Source: Dyadobacter sp. (lineage in GTDB: Bacteria; Bacteroidota; Bacteroidia; Cytophagales; Spirosomataceae). From it: a stretch of 64,000 nt of DNA. The first letter of the stretch is position 1. Each line of letters begins with the position of its first letter. The notes below the pieces were generated by a model that worked only from the letters and a program-made list of their open reading frames with translations, ran no database searches and had not been told where the DNA came from. The position numbers were made by a program, and so were the translations under genes. Shown here one piece after another: positions 54,087-61,039 of this stretch. The stretch is taken from the NCBI RefSeq assembly GCF_017744695.1, contig NZ_JAGIAS010000011.1, positions 186,001-250,000 of the forward strand. Direction: 5' to 3'.

Positions 54087-55660
54087 GGGTTCTGTTGGAG
54101 GTTAGGGTTCGCAATGAGGTCTGTGGCAGGGATCGGGAACAGGTTGAAACTCTCCGAAACCCCTCTTCCGTCTTTTACCCCACCCTTCCAGGGCCAGAGG
54201 TAGCTTCCGGAAGTCAGCAATCCATACCGTACCAGATCGGTGCGGCGGTGGGCCTCCCAATAGAACTCCCGGCCACGCTCGTCAAGCAAGTCGGCGAGGG
54301 TAATGGCCGTCACATTGCCGCTCGCATTCCCATAGGCACGCTCGCGAAGTTTGTTGAAATAGGTAACCGCGGTGGCCTCGCTACCTCCCGTTCCGCCGCG
54401 TTTCACGGCTTCTGCATAGGTCAGGTACATTTCGGCCAGGCGGAAGAGCGGAAAATCGACGGATGAAAAAGAATTGCCCGAAGACGGCACAATGGCCCCT
54501 GCCCGGGTAACGTTCCGGAATTTGGTAATAGCCAGCCCGTCGGTGAAAACGGAAGGATCGTCCATTTCAATCTTCTGCCCGAAAAACATCGCGCGTTTGT
54601 CTTTCTTGCCACTGTAATCGCCGAAACGCAATGGAAGGTTCTTGGTAGCGCGGTTGCCGCCCCAGCCGCCATTGGGAATGCCAAATGATGCAGGGTTCAT
54701 CGCCGCATTGATACCCGCGTTGATGATGAACGTCGTACCACCGTTGTTCTGGGTTTTGATCCCGTCGTAGTTAATGGACAAAAGCACTTCCGGGTTATCC
54801 ACGTCATTGTCGCCCAGGAACAGGTGCTTGTATTCAGGCATGAGCGAGTAGCCCGACTGGATCACTTTTTCCGAATACGCGATCGCGTCGTTGTACCGTC
54901 CCTGACCTTTACCCAGATACACCTCCGCATTCAGGTACAGGCGGGCCAGCAATGCCCAGGATGCCGCTTTGTCCACCCGTCCGTATTCGTTTTTACGTGG
55001 TTCCGCCAACGTGGCTTCCGCCGCTTTGAGTTCCGACTCGACGTAAGCAAACAAGTCAGCGCGTTTGATTTGCGGCGGGATGTATTTGCCGATGGGATCT
55101 TTTTCAGTCACAAAAGGAGGATTCCCGAAAAGGTCCATTAACACCCAGTACTGAAACGCCTTCAAAAACTGCGCTTCGGCACGGTACCGGCGGATTTCCT
55201 CCGCATCTTGCCCGGCAATACCCCGGCCGGCCAACTTCTCATCGGACGACTCGCGGATAAACTCGTTGCAAACCGTCACATGGAACAAGCTGCGGTTGTA
55301 AAGGGCGCTCAACAACACGTTGCTGGCGGTCCAGTTCAGGTTGTGGAAGTCGGGAATACCGGGATCGTTCCAAACGCACGCCGCCTCGTCGGTAGTAAGC
55401 TCCTGGGCGTTCCAGAAAAGCCTGAGGAAATCGGCCTGCCCCGGGTCGATACCCGCCAGGTCGGAGGTATTGATACCATTGTTACCGGCGAGCGCGAAGC
55501 TTCCATATACCTTGGCCAGCACCTGTTTGTAATCTGCGGGTGTTTTGTAGGCAATATCGGCGGTAATGGAATTCGTCGGCGAAAGGTCCAGGTCTTTCGT
55601 GCAGGATACGGCTCCTCCAACCAGCGCCGAGCACAGCAATGTTTTATATAAGAATTTCAT
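54083..55660 (-). CDS. susD: SusD-family starch-type outer membrane lipoprotein
   Basis: This is 525 residues from ATG 55660 (MKFLYKTLLC). The lipobox is GAVSC (Cys20), followed by TKDLDLSPTNSIT. The segment ELTTDEAACVWNDPGIPDFH followed by NLNWTASN is close to the characteristic starch-binding SusD sequence and not the generic RagB form. Other family motifs are RYRAEAQFLKAFQYWVLMDL and FSSVDFPLFRLAEMYLTYAEA, with a C-terminus of NLQQNP. It lies 18 bp after the SusC gene and overlaps SusE by 4 bp. It should bind starch or maltooligosaccharides at the cell surface and lid the SusC channel. Confidence 0.95.
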   Translation of the reverse strand: MKFLYKTLLCSALVGGAVSCTKDLDLSPTNSITADIAYKTPADYKQVLAKVYGSFALAGNNGINTSDLAGIDPGQADFLRLFWNAQELTTDEAACVWNDPGIPDFHNLNWTASNVLLSALYNRSLFHVTVCNEFIRESSDEKLAGRGIAGQDAEEIRRYRAEAQFLKAFQYWVLMDLFGNPPFVTEKDPIGKYIPPQIKRADLFAYVESELKAAEATLAEPRKNEYGRVDKAASWALLARLYLNAEVYLGKGQGRYNDAIAYSEKVIQSGYSLMPEYKHLFLGDNDVDNPEVLLSINYDGIKTQNNGGTTFIINAGINAAMNPASFGIPNGGWGGNRATKNLPLRFGDYSGKKDKRAMFFGQKIEMDDPSVFTDGLAITKFRNVTRAGAIVPSSGNSFSSVDFPLFRLAEMYLTYAEAVKRGGTGGSEATAVTYFNKLRERAYGNASGNVTAITLADLLDERGREFYWEAHRRTDLVRYGLLTSGSYLWPWKGGVKDGRGVSESFNLFPIPATDLIANPNLQQNP

Positions 55661-55678
55661 AATCAATATTTTTAGCGA

Positions 55679-58648
55679 TTAAAAGTCCAGATTCAGGCCC
55701 AGCACGAACGTTCTCGGCCGCGGATAGAGGTTGTAATCGATACCACCGTTGATCTCGGGATCGAGGCCCTTGTATTTGGTGACTACAAATACATTCTGGC
55801 AGGTCGCATTGATCCGCAGGTTCATCCGGTTGCCCAGCACACGGCCCGCACTGTAGCCTATGCCCACATTGTCCATGCGCAGGAAGGAGGCATTCTGGAC
55901 ATAGTAATCCGACTGGTAACGGTTGTTGAAGAAGTTGGTATTATAAATGTCCGTGGTACTGTTGCCGAGGATGTTGTTCGGGTTCAGGATATTTCTCCTC
56001 ACGCCGAAGTTCGAAGCCACGTTGTTGTACATATAGTTGCCGATGTTCGCCCGGAGAATGGTGCTCAGGCTCCATTTGTCGTAAGTAAGCTGCGTATTGA
56101 AACCCAACATTACCTTCGGAAACGGCGACTTGTAGCGGTACTGGTCCTTTTGGTTAATCACCCCGTCGGCGTTCAAATCCGCGTAGACACCTTCCAGCGG
56201 TTTGCCATCCTGGTCGTATACCTGCTTGAAAACATAGTACGAAAAGGTATTGTAGTTAACGGAGTGGATCTGAATGCTCTGCCCGGTCCCGCCGGTGATG
56301 CCGCCGGTTTGGTTACCCGCAAATTCCGGGTCGCTGACGGCCGTCAGGTTGGTAATCTTGTTATTGTTGTAGGTAACATTGAACCCCGCATTCCAGGTCA
56401 GCTTGCCGGTAGCAATCGGCGTACCGTTCACCGCGAATTCGACACCCTTGTTCTCGATATTACCGACGTTGGTCAGGATCTGGTTGCTGAAATTCGAACC
56501 AATGGGGATAGGTACGGTATTCAGCAGGTTTTTTGTCTTTTTGTAATAAACATCCAGGCTTCCCGACAGGCGGTTATTGAAAAACCCGAAATCCAGGCCA
56601 GCATTGGCCGTTGCCGTCTGCTCCCACTTGATATTCTGGTCATAGGCAGCCGGGGCGGTCATGTTGTAAAAGGTATTTCCGAACTGGTACTGCGACGCGT
56701 TGGAACTCACCGAGTAAATACCGAGGTACGAGTAATTGGCAATGCCGTCCTGGTTACCGGTAACCCCGTAGCTAAGCCGGAGTTTGAGGTCGGTCAGCGC
56801 GCTCACCGGCTTCATAAACTCCTCCCGGTTAATGCGCCAGGTCACTGCCACAGACGGGAATACCCCCCAACGATTTTCAGGAGAGAACCGCGACGAACCG
56901 TCCGTCCGGATCGAACCTGCGAGGATGTACTTGTCGTCGAAAGTGTAAATCAGCCTTCCATAGTAGGAAATGAGCGTATTTTCGGGGATGTCATATGCAA
57001 ATTTGGGTTGCGAACCTTCCACAATCTCGCCATTGGCGCTGAAATTGGGATAGAAGTAATTTTTGGTCGCATTATTGTAGTAGCCATAACCGGCCGTAGC
57101 ACTTACATTACTTTTAATACTTTTGAGATCCTTCGCATAGCTGAGGTAAAATTCGGCGACCTTGTTGTTCACCTTTTGCAAATACTTGTTGTTCTGGCCC
57201 TTGGTCGTGAAATTCTGCGCGGCATATTCCGGCACGAATGTCGTTCCGCTACCCTTTGAAATGTCGTACCCCAGGTTCAGGTTCGCATGCAAATCGGGCA
57301 GAAAATGGAATTTATAGTCAAATTGCGCATTCCCGAAGCTGCGGTTGACCCTGCCGTTATTGTCCTGCTGGCGGATCAGCGCCACCGGGTTTCTCGGCGC
57401 ATTCGGGTTGAGCGTCGCCTTACCGGCATCGTCTTTGGTTACCCATTCGAAATAACCACCGAACGGGCTTGTTTCATCCATCACCGCCTGGGTAGGATCA
57501 AACTGCACCGCATTGATGATCGCGCCCTGATTGGCGAAGTGAGATTTGGTCTGAGCCCCTTTCAGGTTCAGGTCGACTTTCAGGTGTTTGTTGAAAAACC
57601 TCGGGCTGATGTTGATCGAAGCGGACGGGCGCTGCATTTTGTCGGTGATCAGAATCCCGTTTTGCAGCAAATATCCCAGTGAAACCCGGTAGGGCATACT
57701 TTTCAATGCCCCTGAAATGCTCAGGTTATTGTCGGTGCTGATGCCGGTGCGGTATATTTCATCCTGCCAGTCGGTTTTAGCAGAACCCAACAATGCTTTC
57801 TGGGCATCGGTCCCGTTCGTTTCTACATAAGTCCTGAACTCGTCGGCGCTGAGCGCATCCACGGTTTTGATAATTTTCGAAACAGCCAGTTGCGTATTGA
57901 AATTGATCACCGGCGTTCCACTCTGGCCTTTTTTGGTGGTGATCAGGATAACGCCGTTGGATGCACGCGAGCCGTAAATGGCCGTTGCCGAGGCATCTTT
58001 CAGCACGGTAAACGTTTCAATATCGTTCGGGTTGATGAGGCTGAGCGGGTTCGGTGCGCCGCTCAGGCTGCTGCCGCTCAGCGGAACACCGTCAATCACG
58101 ATTAGCGGGTCGTTACTCGCATTCAGCGACGCTCCCCCGCGGATGCGGATCGTGCTACCCGAGCCCGGCTGTCCGTTGTTGGACGTGATCGAAACCCCGG
58201 CCACCTTTCCCAAGATCAGTTGCTCGGGGCTCTGGACATTGCCTTGCTGGAAGTCCTTCGACGAAATGCTGGTGATCGAGCCCGTAAGCTCCTGCTTTTT
58301 CTGCGTACCATACCCAATCACGACCACTTCCGAAAGCTCTTTTGAATTATCGGCCAACGTGACATTGATGACGGATTCGATTCCGACAGCCACTTCCTTC
58401 ACCAGCTTGCCCACGAAGCTGAATACAAGCGTTGCACCGGCCGGCACGTTGGAGAGAGAGTACTTTCCTGTTTCGTCGGTTTGGGTACCGAGCGCGCTGT
58501 TCTTGACCACAACGGTAACGCCGGGTAATACCGAGCCGTCATGCTCATCGGTAACTTTTCCACTGACCGTGCCTTGCGCCATAAGCGCGACATTCCCAAG
58601 CAGGAGCAGAAGGGCAAAACAGACTGTCTTTTGGTAAAGCTGTTTCAT
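55679..58648 (-). CDS. susC: SusC-family starch-type TonB-linked outer membrane receptor
   Basis: From ATG 58648 (MKQLYQKTVCF) this is a 989-residue receptor; a longer frame to 58699 would spoil the signal peptide. Signal peptide (about 1-25, ALMAQ), carboxypeptidase-regulatory-like domain (VSGKVTDEHDGSVLPGVTVV, FSFVGKLVKEV), VVVIGYGTQ, plug (IRIRGGASLNASNDPLIVID, AIYGSRASNGVILITTKKG), and a barrel ending VLGLNLDF. It has no STN domain, so control must come from cytoplasmic or membrane regulators. It is first in the susCDE-amylase operon, and the membrane AraC gene lies 267 bp upstream. Import of maltooligosaccharides is inferred from the SusD/SusE/GH13 partners. Confidence 0.95.
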   Translation of the reverse strand: MKQLYQKTVCFALLLLLGNVALMAQGTVSGKVTDEHDGSVLPGVTVVVKNSALGTQTDETGKYSLSNVPAGATLVFSFVGKLVKEVAVGIESVINVTLADNSKELSEVVVIGYGTQKKQELTGSITSISSKDFQQGNVQSPEQLILGKVAGVSITSNNGQPGSGSTIRIRGGASLNASNDPLIVIDGVPLSGSSLSGAPNPLSLINPNDIETFTVLKDASATAIYGSRASNGVILITTKKGQSGTPVINFNTQLAVSKIIKTVDALSADEFRTYVETNGTDAQKALLGSAKTDWQDEIYRTGISTDNNLSISGALKSMPYRVSLGYLLQNGILITDKMQRPSASINISPRFFNKHLKVDLNLKGAQTKSHFANQGAIINAVQFDPTQAVMDETSPFGGYFEWVTKDDAGKATLNPNAPRNPVALIRQQDNNGRVNRSFGNAQFDYKFHFLPDLHANLNLGYDISKGSGTTFVPEYAAQNFTTKGQNNKYLQKVNNKVAEFYLSYAKDLKSIKSNVSATAGYGYYNNATKNYFYPNFSANGEIVEGSQPKFAYDIPENTLISYYGRLIYTFDDKYILAGSIRTDGSSRFSPENRWGVFPSVAVTWRINREEFMKPVSALTDLKLRLSYGVTGNQDGIANYSYLGIYSVSSNASQYQFGNTFYNMTAPAAYDQNIKWEQTATANAGLDFGFFNNRLSGSLDVYYKKTKNLLNTVPIPIGSNFSNQILTNVGNIENKGVEFAVNGTPIATGKLTWNAGFNVTYNNNKITNLTAVSDPEFAGNQTGGITGGTGQSIQIHSVNYNTFSYYVFKQVYDQDGKPLEGVYADLNADGVINQKDQYRYKSPFPKVMLGFNTQLTYDKWSLSTILRANIGNYMYNNVASNFGVRRNILNPNNILGNSTTDIYNTNFFNNRYQSDYYVQNASFLRMDNVGIGYSAGRVLGNRMNLRINATCQNVFVVTKYKGLDPEINGGIDYNLYPRPRTFVLGLNLDF

Positions 58649-58736
58649 CGTAAAGGGATAAAATGTGATTGATTGCTTTCGAACATTTCGAGACGCCAAT
58701 CGGATAAATCCAATTATTTATCGAAATATTTCCTGG

Positions 58737-58744
58737 CAAAACTA
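58737..58744 (-). promoter_or_regulatory. Candidate -7 element for the sus operon
   Basis: On the minus strand TAGTTTTG (58744-58737) matches TAnnTTTG. It stands about 88-96 nt upstream of the susC start. No clear -33 TTTG is found, which would fit an activator-dependent promoter. The 267-bp region up to the regulator stop at 58916 has no gene. Confidence 0.3.
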
Positions 58745-58915
58745 TCCCCTTTCGAACCCGCTGTCGTTCCACTTCCCGTTTTCAGTGATTTTTTTGAAAA
58801 CAGGGGCCTAATACATTATAAATAATTCATTTCCAATACATTAAATACACCATTACGAGCTCCACTTTATAAAATGGCACTTATTTTCCTGATAATTTAA
58901 ACCCAAAAAAGTCAA

Positions 58916-60796
58916 TTATTCCTCCGGACGGCTCGCATTATAGTAGTCGCGCGGGGTCTGCCCGGTGATTTTTTTGAACGACCGGTTGAATGCCGTTTTG
59001 GAATTGAAACCCACCTCGTAGGCAATGCTCAGCAGCGTGTAGTTTTTGAATTTCGGGTTATCGACCCGTTTTTTGAAATCCTCGATCCGGTAGGAGTTGA
59101 TGAAGTCGAAGAAGTTCTTTTCGAAGCCGTCGTTAATCACCCTCGACAATGTGTGCTGCGACAGTTTCAGCTTGCCGGCCAGCTCGCTCAGGGTCAACTT
59201 CGGATTGGTGAAAGGCTTTTCTTTGGCCATGTACTCCTCGACCTGCCGTTTAAGATCAGAAATATCCTCCGCCTGCTCCGGTTTCTTGTCGGCGACGCTC
59301 TCCGGGCTTTCCTCTTCTTCCACACTCACGCCGGCATCAAAAATCGATCTTGGCTGCGGCGATATTTTGAAGATTTCGGGCTGGTGAATCGCAAAGTAAC
59401 CCACGAAATAGGTAATGGTGGAAAAAGCCAGCCAGATCGCGTCCACGCTCCCCTCGACGATCTGGGTCACGTCGAAATCAAAGCAATAGCCCAAGCCGAG
59501 CATCGCGAAAAGGAAGTACCACAGTCCCAGGCATAGCGCCTGGATAAACAGCACCGTATTGAGGTAATGCAGGTTTTGTTCATACGAAAAATGGCTTTGG
59601 TACTGCTCTCTGTAAAAACGAAAGGTCTTGCGGAACAGAAACCAGAAATAGGTATTCCAGCCGAGGGCGAGCAGGCCCGTGCCAAGAAACACCCCGAATA
59701 AGCTCCGGTCGCGCACCAGGAATAGTAAGTGCAGTTCCCTGTCGCTGATCAGGAAAAACGGCAGGTATACAAAACACTGCAACAACACCGGTAAAAAAAG
59801 CACCACCTGCCTGAATGGCTTGACCGATTGATTGAAAAGCAGCCTTTGCAGGTAGAAATAGAATGCCGGAACGTAAAGGAAAAGGATGAAGTCCGGCATG
59901 AGGAGGATTTTCCCGAATGCCTGCGCTGCCTCCCGGTACCCGCCGATCGTCCGCAGCAGGATCATCAGCGAAGCCACACCGATCGTAATCACGAGCCAGC
60001 GGTTGGCCGGCCGGTTGTAATTCTGCATGGATGGGATCGCGATGATCAACAGAATACCCTGAAAAACCGAAAACAGCAGCAGCAGGTCGTACAAAGAATA
60101 GAAATGGAACGATGCTGAAAGATCTTCCCAACCATCTATCTCAATGTTGATCGACATGTGATCGACTTTCGAATCGCGGTAGATCGTCCGGTTCGGGCGT
60201 GCCTTGCCACTCTCCCGCCCTTCGATGGATTGCCAGCTCCCGCGCGTGAACTTGTATTCGACCGGGTCCTTATCCGTGTAAATGGTGGTCCGGTAAGTCC
60301 CGTCCACGTTTTTGTACACCTTGTAAAGCGGGTTCGCAGGCTCCCAGTCATTGAAATTCCCCGAAATGAATATCTCCGCATCGTGCGGCGTGTTTTCAGG
60401 GAGCTTATTGATAATGAAAGTATATACGATTTTCTTTTCCCAACCGGCAATGCGGATTTTGACCAAATGCGGATCGGCCTCTTTCGATGCGTCGTAAACC
60501 CGGTCGGCCAGCGGGCTTCCCGAAGAATCTCCCTCGACCATCGTCCAGTTGCCCTGGGTAATCTTGTATTCAAATCTCGACGGTACCTTCGGAATATCGA
60601 TGTAATACTTTCCTGACGGGTCTTTCCTGAATTTGTAGTTCGGGTCACCCGGACTCCAGTTATTCAGATCCGAAGCGAGAAAAAGCGATGCCGACGGGGA
60701 AATCAGCGGCGGAGACGCCACAATTTCCATCCGAAGCTGCGCAAAAGCAACTCCGCACACCAAAGCCAGGATAGTGGTTAACAAAAGCTTATACAT
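58916..60796 (-). CDS. Membrane-embedded AraC regulator with two extracytoplasmic starch-binding-like domains and 7 TM helices
   Basis: From ATG 60796 the protein is 626 residues. A signal peptide (1-19, GVAFAQ) precedes two tandem CBM20/CBM48-like (E-set) domains: about 22-116 (SDLNNWSPGDPNYKFRK, EYKITQGNWTMVEGD) and about 122-220 (SGNFNDWEPANPLYKVYK, EYKFTRGSWQSIEG). The two are clearly homologous, and each closes with GWE. Seven hydrophobic helices follow, about 232-254, 266-283, 297-320, 329-350, 364-388, 410-434 and 445-470. An acidic linker (about 490-510) leads to a C-terminal AraC HTH (about 521-618; LTLSELAGKLKLSQHTLSRV, FNSKTAFNRSFKKITGQTP). The gene precedes the sus operon on the same strand (267 bp). 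It is a candidate direct starch/maltooligosaccharide sensor-activator. Confidence 0.9.
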   Translation of the reverse strand: MYKLLLTTILALVCGVAFAQLRMEIVASPPLISPSASLFLASDLNNWSPGDPNYKFRKDPSGKYYIDIPKVPSRFEYKITQGNWTMVEGDSSGSPLADRVYDASKEADPHLVKIRIAGWEKKIVYTFIINKLPENTPHDAEIFISGNFNDWEPANPLYKVYKNVDGTYRTTIYTDKDPVEYKFTRGSWQSIEGRESGKARPNRTIYRDSKVDHMSINIEIDGWEDLSASFHFYSLYDLLLLFSVFQGILLIIAIPSMQNYNRPANRWLVITIGVASLMILLRTIGGYREAAQAFGKILLMPDFILFLYVPAFYFYLQRLLFNQSVKPFRQVVLFLPVLLQCFVYLPFFLISDRELHLLFLVRDRSLFGVFLGTGLLALGWNTYFWFLFRKTFRFYREQYQSHFSYEQNLHYLNTVLFIQALCLGLWYFLFAMLGLGYCFDFDVTQIVEGSVDAIWLAFSTITYFVGYFAIHQPEIFKISPQPRSIFDAGVSVEEEESPESVADKKPEQAEDISDLKRQVEEYMAKEKPFTNPKLTLSELAGKLKLSQHTLSRVINDGFEKNFFDFINSYRIEDFKKRVDNPKFKNYTLLSIAYEVGFNSKTAFNRSFKKITGQTPRDYYNASRPEE

Positions 60797-61039
60797 GTAC
60801 AAATCAAATCAAACATTTGCTAAAAAACTATCCGTGCCGGCGGGTGGAGGCTTTTGGGGAACGCCCGTCTGAGATTCAATCGGAGCACCAGGACCCGTTA
60901 ACTAAGTTCCACCCCTGAACGCGCCCCTGAACATTGCTCCTGCCTTCAAAATACAATACTTTTATTTCCTGATTCACAACGTATCGTACTCACCACGTGT
61001 AGGTTTGCTCCTGACATGCCAGGCTTTACTACCCGACCT

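Noticed and set aside
56150..57259. 369-codon plus-strand open frame
   Set aside because: It lies fully antisense to the SusC barrel; long antisense frames are expected at this GC content and codon bias.
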